A DNA stretch of 63,945 bases from Cyanobium sp. Cruz CV13-4-11. GTDB taxonomy: Bacteria > Cyanobacteriota > Cyanobacteriia > PCC-6307 > Cyanobiaceae. Positions 1 through 9,336 of this stretch are shown one piece after another. The DNA is taken from NCBI RefSeq assembly GCF_024346055.1, contig NZ_JAGQCH010000018.1, forward strand, positions 1 to 63,945, given 5' to 3'. The notes beneath the pieces are model-generated. The model did no database searches. It worked only from the letters and a program-made list of their open reading frames with translations, and was not told where the DNA came from. Each line of letters opens with the position of its first letter. The first letter of the stretch is position 1. A program made the position numbers and the translations under genes.

Positions 1-2
1 CA

Positions 3-335
3 GAAAATGAACATGACTATGTCTGGGCAGACTCAGCGTATTCAGGGGAATGCTTTGAGGAGCTTCTCAACCTCGGTAAATTCGAAAGCCTGATCCACGA
101 AAAAGGCGCTCGCAATCATCCGCTCAGCGACGCAGCCAAGAAACTAAATCGGATCAAGTCGGCAATCAGAGCTTGTGTGGAGCATGTCTTTGGCTGTATG
201 ACAATGTCGATGGGTGGAAAGCTGACAAGAAAGATCGGAATTGAAAGGAACGAGGCTTGGTGGGGCCTCAAGAACCTAACCTTTAACTTCCTGCGTTTTC
301 TGCAGCGCTCTGGTCATATTGCAGTGGTTGCATGA
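3..335 (+). mobile_element. IS5-type transposase, C-terminal fragment (cut by window edge)
   Basis: The frame is open from the window edge and encodes about 110 residues ending at TGA 333-335. The segment WADSAYSG resembles the second catalytic Asp region of IS5-family DDE transposases. The later RIKSAIRACVEHVFG resembles the conserved R-x(n)-E block carrying the final Glu. The N-terminal half lies outside the window, so neither the element's other end nor its target duplication can be defined. No terminal inverted repeat could be paired. It is followed by a hairpin with a T run at 403-424. Family assignment is by motif; whether the full element is intact is unknown. Confidence 0.75.
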
Positions 336-402
336 ATGCTGTTGAGAAGGTGCCATGATTCAAGTAATCCTGTCAATAGTAGATATAAGAACCTCTGGCT
401 AT

Positions 403-424
403 GCCGCCTGATTGGCGGCTTTTT
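403..424 (+). terminator. Rho-independent terminator after the transposase fragment
   Basis: GCCGCC (403-408), loop TGATT, GGCGGC (414-419), then five T (420-424). The stem is perfect at 6 bp with a U tract, in the right orientation to end transcription from the transposase. Confidence 0.75.
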
Positions 425-1102
425 CATGTCCGCAGAAGCTCTGGAAGGCGCTTATTTTTCGAGGTGCCCTTAAGCATCTATGAACAGAAAGGTGGACTCA
501 AGGGAGAGCATCCCTCACTGGGAACACAGTGCCGTCTTCAGATCAGATTATTTCTACTGAGCTTGGTTCTGTTTGGCTTGTTCGTCTTCTTTGCACCTCC
601 TGAAACCAAGTAGCCTCTAACTCAGGCTGTCGTGCGAAAACCCACGATGCATCCCGTAGGAGTTAGGTGATCTGGGATTGCTGTACAGCCCACCCTCAAT
701 GACTGAAGCAGAACCAAAACCGACAAGACGCGAGCACCACAGAAATCAACGGATTACCCAGCACTAATGAAACGCAGACAGTAAGTTGTAAGCGAAATCC
801 CTCCAGCGATCAGCAGGAAGATAGGCTGCTGATTCAAGGCTGTCAGAATAGCTCCAAGGCGGTGGTCCGGCGGACTTCGATCCCCAGAAGGCCTCCCGGC
901 GCCTGGGACAGGCTCTCCACGGCAAGTTGGCCGCAGAAGTTCCTGTCCCACTGCCGCTGATCGGCATCGGCGTGGCCTTCGGTTAAAGCCGCAAGCTGAA
1001 GCTACGGAACAAACTCCGGAAGCCCGCTGGCGTCTAGAGCGCTCCGCTGATCCGGCAGCTGAATCGAAGCGTGTCGCAGCCGGCCGGTGGGAGCCCACTG
1101 CC
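425..1102. other. Gene-poor stretch between transposase terminator and aminotransferase
   Basis: No convincing intact gene is seen here. Open frames at 401-613 (+) and 754-1224 (-) have no recognisable family features. The only coding-like signal is a sorting-signal remnant at 852-1037, listed separately. Confidence 0.5.
852..1037 (+). pseudogene. Remnant of a PEP-CTERM-like sorting signal, interrupted by TAA
   Basis: The frame reads AAEVPVPLPLIGIGVAFG up to a TAA at 984-986, then continues SRKLKLRNKLRKPAG to TAG at 1035-1037. A Pro-rich lead, a hydrophobic segment ending in AFG, an aromatic residue, S-R and then a basic tail is the architecture of the C-terminal PEP-CTERM-type sorting signals seen in cyanobacteria. 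The TAA sits where an aromatic codon (TAT or TAC) is expected, one base away. The frame is open only back to a stop at 849-851, so the mature protein is gone or lies in another frame. This is an inference from pattern. Confidence 0.4.
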
Positions 1103-2347
1103 ATGCTTCCTGTACGCCACCTCAGAACCCTCTTGAGCATCGAGCTTGGGCCACGCCCAGAGGCCAACTCCCCAGTTCCCCTGCGGGATCTGATGCCCGC
1201 CCTGGCCAACAAGACGTACTTCAACTACGGCGGTCAGGGCCCCTTGCCAGGCCCATCGCTGGTGGCGATCAGCGCCGCCTTCGCCACCATCCAGGAGCTG
1301 GGCCCGTTCAGCGACAACGTCTGGCCCTACGTCAATCGCACCGTCTCAGCACTGCGCCAGCGGCTGGCGGCCTGGTTTGGCGTCGACACGGCGCGGGTGG
1401 CCTTCACCGAGAACGTCACCTCGGGATGCGTGCTGCCGCTCTGGGGCCTGCCCTGGCAGGCGGGCGATGAGCTGCTGGTCAGCGACGCCGAGCACTACGG
1501 AGTGGTGGCCGCCCTCGAAGAGCTGGCCCGTCGCCACCAGCTGCGGATCACCTCCCTGGCGGTGGCCGATCTGACCGGCGAGGCCGAGGCCACAGCCGCG
1601 GCCGTGGGCCAGCGGCTGGAGGCCGCCCTCACCCCCCACACCCGCCTGGTGGTGCTCTCCCACCTGCTCTGGAACACCGGCCAGACGATGCCGATCGCGG
1701 CGGTGGCGGCCCAGCTGGCTGGCCATCCCCGCCATCCCTGGCTGCTGGTGGACGGGGCCCAGTCCCTGGGCAGCCTGCCGCTGGCCGAGGCGGCGGCCGC
1801 GGCCGACATCTACGCCTGCACCGGCCACAAATGGTGCTGCGGCCCGGAGGGCCTCGGGGCCGTGGCCCTCTCCGAACGGCTGCTGGAAGCGAGCAGCCCG
1901 ACGCTGATCGGCTGGCGCAGCCTGGAGCACGATGGGGCCGGTGCCGGGGGCTACCACCGTGACGCCCGCCGCTTCGAGGTGGCCACCTCCTGCACGCCCC
2001 TGTTCGCGGGGCTGAACCAATCGTTGGCGTTGCTGGAGGCCGAGGGGGACGCCGAAGCGCGGCTGGCGGCGATCCGCCAGCGCAGCGGCCAGCTTTGGCA
2101 GGGCTTGCGTCGGATTCCCGGCGTCCGCACCCTGCTGGCGGTGCCGCCGCCGGCCGGGCTGGTGAGCTTCACCATGGCCGCTGGCTCAGGAGAGCCGCTG
2201 GATCCGGCCGTGATCGTGAAGCAGCTGGGGAATAGGGGCACCTGGCTGCGCACCCTGGAGTCCCCCCGCTGCGTGCGGGCCTGCACCCACCTGGTCAGCA
2301 CCGCAGACGAGGTGGAGAGGCTGCTGGCCCAGCTGGTAGAGGGCTGA
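1103..2347 (+). CDS. Class V aminotransferase (cysteine desulfurase/NifS-like fold)
   Basis: A 414-residue fold-type I PLP enzyme of the aminotransferase class V superfamily. The N-terminal block KTYFNYGGQGPLP is followed by TENVTSGCVLPLWGL near residues 108-122. The cofactor aspartate lies in LLVDGAQSLGS and the Schiff-base lysine is K243 in CTGHKWCCGPEG. The C-terminal block RCVRACTHLVSTADEV closes the small domain. Substrate is not evident: sulfur transfer from cysteine is possible, but no SufS or IscS neighbours are present. The start at 1103 is kept because the degenerate downstream copy also begins ATGCTTCCTG. An in-frame ATG at 1193, just before MPALANKTYF, is an alternative. A broken paralogue lies at 3351-4120. 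Confidence 0.8.
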   Translation: MLPVRHLRTLLSIELGPRPEANSPVPLRDLMPALANKTYFNYGGQGPLPGPSLVAISAAFATIQELGPFSDNVWPYVNRTVSALRQRLAAWFGVDTARVAFTENVTSGCVLPLWGLPWQAGDELLVSDAEHYGVVAALEELARRHQLRITSLAVADLTGEAEATAAAVGQRLEAALTPHTRLVVLSHLLWNTGQTMPIAAVAAQLAGHPRHPWLLVDGAQSLGSLPLAEAAAAADIYACTGHKWCCGPEGLGAVALSERLLEASSPTLIGWRSLEHDGAGAGGYHRDARRFEVATSCTPLFAGLNQSLALLEAEGDAEARLAAIRQRSGQLWQGLRRIPGVRTLLAVPPPAGLVSFTMAAGSGEPLDPAVIVKQLGNRGTWLRTLESPRCVRACTHLVSTADEVERLLAQLVEG

Positions 2348-2378
2348 CAGGCGACCCCGGTCGGCAGCGACTAGCGAC

Positions 2379-3185
2379 TCAGTTGCCGCTCTGCGCCATG
2401 GCGACGGGAATCCTCGGCACAGGAAATCCATTTCTACCAAGGACGTCGGCGATCATCCGGTTGGTATCGAAGTAAACCTGCCAGTAGTGGTCCGTATGGG
2501 TGTAGGGACGGACCGCCAGCCTGGGGCCTCGCTCGGTGAACTCCAGCACCTCGATATCCGCCGGGGTGTTGGGATCCTGGTTGGGCACCGACAGGATGGC
2601 TTCCTTCAGTAGGGCAATGGCCTTGGCGACGTCGGCGCTGTTGTCGAGCTGGGCGACCAGATCAACCCGACGGAAGGGGTGGGAGGAGAAGTTCTGGATC
2701 GTGTCAGAAAACAGTTTGCCATTGGGAACAATGTTGCGAACGCAATCGAGCGACTGGACGGAGGTGACGAACATGCCTATCTCCTCCACCGTTCCTGTGA
2801 CGCCGCCGGCCGTGATGAAGTCGCCGACGCTGAACGGGCGGAAGACCTGCAGGAAGACTCCTGCGGCGAAGTTGCTCAGCATGCCGCTCCAGGCGGCGCC
2901 GATGGCGACACCGGCGCCAGCCAGGAGTGCGGCAAAACTTGCTGTCTGAATCCCGAAGAAACCGAGGATGGCGACAACTAGGATGACCCTGAGAATCGCA
3001 CCCAGAATGTTGATCAAATAGCCAATGACCGTGGGGTCAAGGGTGCCAGAGGAAAGGCCTCTCCTGAGGATGCGCAAGGCGAACTTGATGCACCATCCGC
3101 CGGCAATCCAGAGGGCAACAGCCCCAACAAGCTTGAACAGAAAGGGGATGACGACGCTGGCAACGACTGGAAGGCTCGCAGGCAT
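2379..3185 (-). CDS. MscS-family mechanosensitive channel
   Basis: A 268-residue small-conductance mechanosensitive ion channel that would open under membrane tension to release solutes during hypo-osmotic shock. Three membrane segments lie at about residues 8-33, 52-75 and 78-105. The third is the Ala/Gly-rich pore helix (LLAGAGVAIGAAWSGMLSNF). It is followed by the beta-domain signature RPFSVGDFI and the conserved VPNGKL. Length fits the minimal MscS type. The ATG at 3185 was chosen because upstream in-frame starts add a sequence that is not channel-like. The gene sits on the opposite strand between the intact and broken aminotransferase copies. Confidence 0.9.
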   Translation of the reverse strand: MPASLPVVASVVIPFLFKLVGAVALWIAGGWCIKFALRILRRGLSSGTLDPTVIGYLINILGAILRVILVVAILGFFGIQTASFAALLAGAGVAIGAAWSGMLSNFAAGVFLQVFRPFSVGDFITAGGVTGTVEEIGMFVTSVQSLDCVRNIVPNGKLFSDTIQNFSSHPFRRVDLVAQLDNSADVAKAIALLKEAILSVPNQDPNTPADIEVLEFTERGPRLAVRPYTHTDHYWQVYFDTNRMIADVLGRNGFPVPRIPVAMAQSGN

Positions 3186-3350
3186 CGGCTCAGGAGATGA
3201 ACAATTGAGACCGCCACATTGTAACCACGAATCCAACATCCATTGCGTAGTCCTCCCCTGGATTGCCAACGAATCCCAACAGAGGACCTGCCGCAATGCT
3301 CCAGATTGATCCTGGCTGCGACGCAGCCGCCTCTATTCTCCTCCCACCCC

Positions 3351-4120
3351 ATGCTTCCTGGCCCCCTCAGTTCCCGGATGCCGGCCCTGGTTCCAAGACC
3401 TACTGCAACTACGGCGGCCAGGGGCCTTACCAGACGCCTCCCTGGCCGCGATCACCGAAGCGGTGTGGCCCACCCTCAACCGCACGGTGGCGGCATTAAG
3501 GCAGCGGCTCGCGGCCTTGTTCGGCGTCGAGGCCCATCGAGTCCCCTTCACCGAAACGTCTCGTCGGGCTGTGTGCTTCCCCTCTGGGGACTGACGTGGC
3601 AGGCCGGCGACGAACTGCTCATCGGTGACGCCGAGCACGACGGGGTCGTTGCCGCCTGCAGGGAACTGGATCGCCGCCATGGCCTCACCATCGCCACCTT
3701 GCCGGTGACGGAGAGGATCGACGTCGGCAGCGCCGCCCCACGGCCGTGCTCGAGTGCCTCGAGGACGCCCTTACACCCCTGTTCGCCGGCCACGACACGT
3801 CGCTGCAGCTACCGGAGGCCGAGGGAAAGGCCCCGGTCCGTCTGATGGCGAACTAAAGACGCAGCGAATCCCTTTGCAAGGGTTTGCGCCAGCTCGCCGG
3901 CATCAGCATCCTGCTGCAGGGCCCCCAGCTGCCGGGTTGGTGAGTTTCACCGCCCACAGGGCCAACGGTGGCGTCATCAATTCCGCCTGAATCGTGGGCT
4001 GGCTGGGCGAACAGGAAATCTGTTTGCGCACCCACGATGATCCGGCCTGCGTGCGGGCCGGCACCCACCTGAGCACCACTGACACCGACACGGACCTGCT
4101 GCTGGAAGCCCTGGTTGAGA
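3351..4120 (+). pseudogene. Degenerate second copy of the class V aminotransferase
   Basis: The segment can be followed in shifting frames along the intact gene at 1103-2347: CNYGGQGP, then NRTVAALRQRLAALFGV, SGCVLPLWGLTWQAGDELLIGDAEHDGV in pieces, and finally RTHDDPACVRAGTHLS. It has several frameshifts. It also has an in-frame loss of about 135 codons, jumping from the equivalent of ALTP directly to LFAG. That removes the region holding the PLP lysine, so no active enzyme can be made. Start ATGCTTCCTG matches the intact copy. Divergence from the intact copy is substantial, so the duplication, or acquisition of a homologue, is not recent. Confidence 0.85.
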
Positions 4121-4200
4121 TCACGAGCCAAAGCAGGTGGCCGGGGGTTCATGGAACTCCCAGCCACCACCCTGGAGCGGGAAGGCATCCGGGGGATGGT

Positions 4201-4974
4201 TCAGCGCTCGCCGGAGGCGGAGGGTTCGAAATCCGGTGTCCGGTACAAGTCGAGGAAGTTCCTGTAGAACCAGCCCGCCAGCAGAGCTCCGGCGATCGGA
4301 GCCACCCAGAAGAGCCACAGCTGGGCCATGGCATCCCCTCCCACCCAGGCGGCCACACCGGCGCTTCGAGCGGGGTTCACGGAAGTATTGGTGATCGGAA
4401 TGCTGATGAGGTGGATCAGGGTGAGGGCCAGACCGATCGGTAAGCCAGCGAAGCCCGTGGGAGCCAGGCGATCGGTGGCCCCGAGAATCACGATCAGGAA
4501 AATGAAGGAGAGGATCAGCTCGATCAGCAGGGCGGCCCAGAAGCCATAGCCACCGGGCGAGTGGGTCCCCCAGCCATTGGTGGCCAGGGGGTTGCTGCCG
4601 GTGAGGGCAAAGCCATCCCGGCCGCTGGCGATCATCAAGATCACGCCACCGGCGATGATGCCCCCCAGCACCTGGGCCACCACGTAGGAGAACAGGTGGG
4701 AGCCGGGAAATTTGCCCCCGGCCCAGAGGCCAAAGCTCACGGCAGGGTTGATATGGCAACCGGAGATATGGCCGATGGTGTACACCATCGTTAACAGGGT
4801 TAGGCCGAAGGCGATGGAGACACCGAGAAAGCCAAGTCCCAGAGGGTTAGCGGCTGGACTGTCATAGGGGAACACAGCAGCAAGCACGGCACTGCCGCAA
4901 CCGCCCAGCACCAGCCAGAAGGTCCCGATCAGTTCAGCAAGAAACTTCTTTGAGAGTGGAACAGCAGGGGCCAT
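4201..4974 (-). CDS. aqpZ: Aquaporin Z-type water channel
   Basis: A 257-residue MIP-family channel. Both pore signatures are present: NPA at residues 76-78 (HINPAVS) and NPA-R at 200-203 (VNPARS). An arginine after the second NPA and a histidine in the LIHLIS helix fit the narrow selectivity filter of water-specific AqpZ rather than glycerol facilitators. Six membrane helices are readable. It is somewhat longer than E. coli AqpZ because of a loop around residues 118-143. It is transcribed alone, with a 287-bp region (4975-5261) upstream shared with the divergent gene. With MscS nearby it suggests an osmotic-response setting, but no shared regulation is visible. Confidence 0.92.
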   Translation of the reverse strand: MAPAVPLSKKFLAELIGTFWLVLGGCGSAVLAAVFPYDSPAANPLGLGFLGVSIAFGLTLLTMVYTIGHISGCHINPAVSFGLWAGGKFPGSHLFSYVVAQVLGGIIAGGVILMIASGRDGFALTGSNPLATNGWGTHSPGGYGFWAALLIELILSFIFLIVILGATDRLAPTGFAGLPIGLALTLIHLISIPITNTSVNPARSAGVAAWVGGDAMAQLWLFWVAPIAGALLAGWFYRNFLDLYRTPDFEPSASGER

Positions 4975-5261
4975 GCGTGAAAGGGGGATTGATCGTTCCA
5001 GATCTTCCCATCTTCCGGGGGGATCTGTCGAAGCCCGGTCGCGTGGGCGACTCCGGGGACTGTGCCAGCCGGTTGGCTGCGGCGTTGTGTTTCAAATCAC
5101 AGCATCAACTGTCACGCTGCCAATCCTGGAAGGGGTTTCAGTGCAACACTCTTCCAGCCTGGAGCTCTATGCATCCTAGGCCCTGCGCTGCACAGTTGAG
5201 CGGTCGCTATGCCTTCATGCCAAAGGCCCCAACGCGAGCCATCCTTTTGAAACAACGAACG

Positions 5262-5720
5262 ATGCATGTCTCCAGAATGCCTCTTTCTCGCTCCCCCCTC
5301 TTCCCGCTCCTGATTCCCCTAGCGGTGATCGCCAGCCTCCTGGCTGTTGCCGGCCCGGGCCAGGCCCTGTCTCCTCAGGAGATGATCAAGAAAGCCGAGA
5401 AAGGCTGCCTGGAGAGTGCCTCCAAGGAGGGTTGGCGCGCCGACCTGGCCAAGGTGATTTCGACCAAGGCCCTTGACACGGACAAGGTGGAAGTGGTGCT
5501 GGATCTCACCAAGGACGGCACCAACACCGCCCGGCTCACCTGCCCCTACAGCGTCAGCCAGGGGGTGGGCAAGTTCGGTGACAACTTCGCCAAGTCCATG
5601 GCCACCACGGTCAGCGCCGGTGATGAGTTCAAGCCCACCAGGCTCTGGTGGCTGCTGCTGCCGATCGGCCTGGCGATGATCTCCTGGAATGTCCTGCGGG
5701 GCCGGGACAGCGCCGCCTGA
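5262..5720 (+). CDS. Secreted or membrane-anchored protein of unknown function
   Basis: About 152 residues. A signal-peptide-like N terminus (basic residues, then PLLIPLAVIASLLAVAGPGQALS) is followed by a soluble region of about 90 residues. A C-terminal hydrophobic segment (LWWLLLPIGLAMISWNVL) ends in RGRDSAA. This layout suggests a periplasmic or lumenal domain held by a C-terminal anchor. No family is recognised. An alternative start is the ATG at 5277. Downstream lies the convergent murE end. Confidence 0.6.
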   Translation: MHVSRMPLSRSPLFPLLIPLAVIASLLAVAGPGQALSPQEMIKKAEKGCLESASKEGWRADLAKVISTKALDTDKVEVVLDLTKDGTNTARLTCPYSVSQGVGKFGDNFAKSMATTVSAGDEFKPTRLWWLLLPIGLAMISWNVLRGRDSAA

Positions 5721-5748
5721 GTGTGATCGTTTGCCGGTGGGCTGCTGC

Positions 5749-7257
5749 TCAGCAACCCCTCCGGCGCAGTGCACTCTCCGCCTGCTCCCGGTCATCGAAA
5801 TGCACCTTGGTGGTGCCGAGGATCTGGTAATCCTCGTGGCCCTTACCGGCGATCAGCACCAGATCCTGCGGCGTCGCGGCGGCAATGGCGGCGGCGATGG
5901 CGGCGGCCCGGTCGCCCTCCACCACCAGCTCGGTGCCGGCGGGAATCCCGGCCACCACGTCATCGAGGATCCGCTGCGGGTCCTCGGTGCGGGGGTTGTC
6001 GGAGGTGACCACCACCGCATCGGCCAGGCGGGCGGCAATGGCCGCCATCTGGGGCCGTTTGCTGCGGTCGCGGTCACCGCCGCAGCCGAACACGCAGATC
6101 AGCCGGCCATCGGTGAAGGGACGGCAGGCCGCCAGGGCGTTCTCGAGGCCGTCGGGGGTGTGGGCGTAGTCGACCAGCACCGCCGGCAGGGACACTCCCG
6201 CCGGGCCGCCCACCCGCTCCATGCGTCCCGGCACACCCCGGAAGCTGGCCAGGCCATCCAGCAGCTGGGCCAGGGGCAGGCCCTGCTGCAACAGCGCCCC
6301 CACCGCCTGCAGCAGGTTCATCAGATTGAACCGACCCACCAGTGGGGAGCGGAACAGCCCCTCCCCTGACGGGCTGTGCAGCCGGCCGCTCACCCCATCA
6401 GCGCCCATCACCAATTCGCTGATGTGCAGCTCCACCGACGGATCCTCCAGGGAGCAGCGCCAGCAGGGGCCCGCCCCCGCCAGCCGCTCGGCCAGGCGCA
6501 CCCCCCAGGAGTCGTCCACGTTGACCACGGCGCCGCCGTCGAGCAGCTCAGGAGCGAACAGCCGGGCCTTGGCCTCGAAGTAGGCCTGCATCGACAGGTG
6601 GTAGTCGAGGTGGTCCTGGGTGAGGTTGGTGAACACCGCGCCGGCGAAGCGGCAGCCAGCCACCCGCTGCTGGTCGAGGGCGTGGGAGCTCACCTCCATG
6701 GCGGCGATGGCGCTGCCGGCCGCGACGGCCTGGGCCAGATCGGCCTGCAGCAGATCGGCGAAGGCGGTGGTGTGGGTCGCTGTGGCGCTGTGACCCGGCC
6801 AGCGGTTCTGCAGGGTGCCGAACAGGGCCGCCGGCCGGCCCGCCGCCGCCGCCAGATGCTCGATCAGGTACGTGGTGGTGGTCTTGCCGTTGGTGCCGGT
6901 GACCCCGATCAACGCCAGGCGCCCGCTCGGCTGACCCCAGAACTCCGCCGCCAGCTTGCCGGCCCAGAGGGCCAGGGGGGGCTCCACCACCAGCACCGGA
7001 TCGCCGGGAGCCGGGGGCCGGTCGGCGGCCGCCGCCGGCCCGATCACGGCCGCCAGCGCGCCGGCGGCCAGCACCTCTGGCCAGAAGCTGCCGCCATCCA
7101 CGGCCGTGCCGGGCAGGCCCACGAACAGGCTGCCGGGAGCGACGCGGCGGGAATCGCAGCTGACACCGCTGACCACCGCCTGGGCCAGGGCACCGGTGGG
7201 GTCGGGGAGCGGCGGCAGGCCCACCTGACGCAGGAGCGGCTGAAGCAGCGGTGACAT
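5749..7257 (-). CDS. murE: UDP-N-acetylmuramoyl-tripeptide synthetase (MurE)
   Basis: A cytoplasmic ATP-dependent ligase that adds the third residue to UDP-MurNAc-L-Ala-D-Glu in peptidoglycan synthesis. The ATP loop [12 protein letters not shown], the central-domain [10 protein letters not shown] and the C-terminal [10 protein letters not shown] are all clear. The substrate motif DNPRTEDP is the meso-diaminopimelate-specific version, as expected for a Gram-negative-type wall. About 502 residues from ATG 7257, where family similarity begins. An in-frame ATG at 7302 would add 15 residues. It is the last gene of a compact yidD, glutaredoxin-like gene, murE set on this strand. Confidence 0.95.
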   Translation of the reverse strand: MSPLLQPLLRQVGLPPLPDPTGALAQAVVSGVSCDSRRVAPGSLFVGLPGTAVDGGSFWPEVLAAGALAAVIGPAAAADRPPAPGDPVLVVEPPLALWAGKLAAEFWGQPSGRLALIGVTGTNGKTTTTYLIEHLAAAAGRPAALFGTLQNRWPGHSATATHTTAFADLLQADLAQAVAAGSAIAAMEVSSHALDQQRVAGCRFAGAVFTNLTQDHLDYHLSMQAYFEAKARLFAPELLDGGAVVNVDDSWGVRLAERLAGAGPCWRCSLEDPSVELHISELVMGADGVSGRLHSPSGEGLFRSPLVGRFNLMNLLQAVGALLQQGLPLAQLLDGLASFRGVPGRMERVGGPAGVSLPAVLVDYAHTPDGLENALAACRPFTDGRLICVFGCGGDRDRSKRPQMAAIAARLADAVVVTSDNPRTEDPQRILDDVVAGIPAGTELVVEGDRAAAIAAAIAAATPQDLVLIAGKGHEDYQILGTTKVHFDDREQAESALRRRGC

Positions 7258-7312
7258 GGCGGCGCCGGCGGCGTCCGGCGGAACGGAGCTGGCGCCTTTC
7301 ATAGCGTGACGC

Positions 7313-7579
7313 TCAGCGGACGCCCTGCTTGATCAGCCAGGCCTGTAGCTGGGCACCCGCCAGACGGGGGGAGACACGCGGCAGCTCGCGGAAGGGATCG
7401 GAGTCGCTGCCTGCCACCGCCAGCACGGGAACGGCCAGCCCGTAGCGCCCCTGCAGGGCCGGATCTGTGTCCACATCGATCAGCTGCAGGGGCTGGGGGG
7501 GATCCAGGGCCCCCAGCTTCTCCTCCAGGCCCTCACAGAGGCAGCAGCCCTGGCGCGTGAACAGCAGCAACTCCTGCAT
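7313..7579 (-). CDS. Glutaredoxin-like thiol protein
   Basis: An 88-residue thioredoxin-fold protein beginning [19 protein letters not shown]. The CxxC-like element is GCCLCEG (Cys12/Cys13 and Cys15), and a cis-Pro-type AVPVLAV follows near residue 51. This matches the small glutaredoxin family DUF836. The ATG overlaps the TGA of yidD by one base (TGATG), so translation is probably coupled. The redox partner is unknown. Confidence 0.75.
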   Translation of the reverse strand: MQELLLFTRQGCCLCEGLEEKLGALDPPQPLQLIDVDTDPALQGRYGLAVPVLAVAGSDSDPFRELPRVSPRLAGAQLQAWLIKQGVR

Positions 7580-7791
7580 CAATCCGGAACCGGGTCGCAG
7601 CCGCAGGGGGTGAAGGGGTGGCAGCGGCCGATTCGCTTCAGGGTGAGCCAGCCGCCGCGCCAGGGCCCATGGCGGCCGATCGCCTCCAGCCCGTAGGCGC
7701 TGCAGCTGGGAATGAAGCGGCAGCGGGGGCCGAGCAGGGGCGAGATCCAACGCCGGTAGGCGCCGATCAGGGCCAGCAGCAGGGCGGCCAC
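7579..7791 (-). CDS. yidD: Membrane protein insertion efficiency factor YidD
   Basis: A 70-residue protein of the YidD/Haemolytic family. The diagnostic core is present: [19 protein letters not shown], then [12 protein letters not shown] and [13 protein letters not shown]. The N-terminal hydrophobic stretch [11 protein letters not shown] serves as an amphipathic membrane anchor. The family assists insertion of membrane proteins, alongside YidC. No ATG is available in frame; the GTG at 7791 gives the expected length. It overlaps the next gene by one base. The rpsD gene is divergent. Confidence 0.9.
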   Translation of the reverse strand: MAALLLALIGAYRRWISPLLGPRCRFIPSCSAYGLEAIGRHGPWRGGWLTLKRIGRCHPFTPCGCDPVPD

Positions 7792-7953
7792 CGCGGACGA
7801 GAGGGTCGACGAAACCGCTGAGGGACCATCGCCGCTTAGGGTGGGTGGTTGGCGCTGCACGCGCGGGCATCCGGGTTCCCCCAGCATGCCGCAACCGTGC
7901 ACCGCCCCCGTCTGGCCCCAGGGCCGCGACATCCACCTCCGATACCTTCCCTT

Positions 7954-8562
7954 ATGTCTCGCTACCGCGGCCCTCGCCTGAGGATCACGCGGCGCTTGGG
8001 GGACCTTCCCGGTCTCACCCGTAAGGCCGCCAAACGGTCTTATCCCCCCGGTCAGCACGGCCAAGCCCGTCGCAAGCGCTCCGAATACGCGATCCGTCTC
8101 GAAGAAAAGCAGAAACTGCGTTTCAACTACGGCATTTCCGAACGTCAGCTGGTGCGCTACGTGAAGAAAGCCCGTGCCCAGGAGGGTTCCACCGGAACCA
8201 ACCTGCTCAAGCTGCTCGAAAACCGCCTCGACAACATCTGCTTCCGCCTCGGCCTCGGTCCCACCGTTCCCGGCGCCCGCCAGCTGGTGAACCATGGCCA
8301 CGTGACCGTGAACGGCCGCGTGGTGGACATCCCCAGCTACCAGTGCAGGGCCGGCGACGTGGTCGCCATCCGCGAGCGCAAGTGCAGCAAGACCCTGGCC
8401 GAAGCCAATCTGGCGTTCCCCGGCCTGGCCAACATCCCTCCCCACCTGGAGTTCGACAAGGCCAAGATGACCGCCAAGGTGGGCGGCCGCATCGAGCGCG
8501 AATGGGTCGCCCTCGAGATCAACGAACTGCTGGTGGTGGAGTTCTACAGCCGCAAGGTCTGA
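7954..8562 (+). CDS. rpsD: 30S ribosomal protein S4
   Basis: A 202-residue primary rRNA-binding protein of the small subunit. The start [16 protein letters not shown] and the S4 RNA-binding domain [30 protein letters not shown] (given here as adjoining motifs [12 protein letters not shown] and [10 protein letters not shown]) are textbook. The zinc-type N terminus is absent, as in cyanobacteria and plastids. It stands alone, divergent from yidD, and a hairpin with a T run follows at 8588-8636. Confidence 0.98.
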   Translation: MSRYRGPRLRITRRLGDLPGLTRKAAKRSYPPGQHGQARRKRSEYAIRLEEKQKLRFNYGISERQLVRYVKKARAQEGSTGTNLLKLLENRLDNICFRLGLGPTVPGARQLVNHGHVTVNGRVVDIPSYQCRAGDVVAIRERKCSKTLAEANLAFPGLANIPPHLEFDKAKMTAKVGGRIEREWVALEINELLVVEFYSRKV

Positions 8563-8587
8563 GCCCCCCACAATCCATCAACGATGG

Positions 8588-8636
8588 GCCGTTGGCGTTC
8601 CCTGCTGCTAGGCAGGGGCGCAGACGGCATTTTTTT
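8588..8636 (+). terminator. Probable terminator after rpsD
   Basis: Nested inverted repeats: GCCGT (8588-8592) with ACGGC (8624-8628), GCG with CGC, and CCCTGC (8600-8605) with GCAGGG (8612-8617). They are followed by an A and seven T (8630-8636). The long interrupted stem and the U tract fit a rho-independent terminator for rpsD. Confidence 0.6.
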
Positions 8637-8648
8637 GCCCGTGGGGCG

Positions 8649-9336
8649 ATGTACCAACCCTGCACCGATCACTTCGGCAGCGTCGCCGGCGCCTACGCCC
8701 ACTTCCGCCCCACCTACCCGCCGCCCCTGTTCGACTGGCTGGCCGCAGTGGCACCGGGCCGGCATCGGGCCTGGGACTGCGCCACCGGTACGGGCCAGGC
8801 CGCCGTTGCCCTGGCCGGCCACTTCAGCGAGGTGGTGGCCACCGACGCCAGCTCCGGCCTGGAGGCGGCCAGCTTCGATCTGGCCACCGTGGCCCAGGCC
8901 CTGCACTGGTTTGAGCGGCCCCGCTTCTTCGCGGAGGTGGAGCGGGTACTGCGCCCCGGCGTGCTGGCCGTCTGGAGCTACGGCATTCCTCACCTGGAGG
9001 GCGAGACGGCCGACGGCCAGCTGCAGCACTTTTACGCCGACATCGTTGGTCCGTACTGGCCAGCCGAAAAGGCGCTGGTGGAGAACGGCTACCGCGACCT
9101 GGTGCTGCCCTTTGAGAACCTGCCTACTCCGACCTTCGCCATGGAAGCCACCTGGACCCTGGAGCAACTGCTTGGGTACTGCTCCAGCTGGTCGGCCAGC
9201 GCCCGCTACCGCGCCGCCCTGGGCAGCGACCCCATCGACCATCTGCGTCCTGGCGGCCGCCTGGGGGGAACGGGACTCGCCGCGGCGCCTCAATTGGCCA
9301 CTGACGATCAAGGCGTCGCGACTGGGCTCGGCGTAG
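8649..9336 (+). pseudogene. Broken class I SAM-dependent methyltransferase
   Basis: The 5' part reads YQPCTDHFGSVAGAYAHFRP and reaches the SAM motif WDCATGTGQAAVALAGHF. The expected stretch between motif I and motif IV is missing: the reading goes from VVATDASS directly to GLEAASFDLATVAQALHWF. After SARYRAALGSDPI the frame shifts near 9240-9250. The proper C terminus ([20 protein letters not shown]) is in the next frame and ends at TAG 9334-9336. Both lesions argue that the gene is dead. Its 3' end overlaps the convergent trpC end by 29 bp, so the overlap has survived the loss of function. Confidence 0.8.

Noticed and set aside
401..613. 70-residue open frame on the plus strand
   Set aside because: It begins inside the transposase terminator hairpin, has no family features and ends in an arbitrary hydrophobic stretch.
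5689..7254. Long plus-strand open frames opposite murE
   Set aside because: Antisense shadows of a GC-rich gene; His/Gly/Gln-rich products with no motifs.
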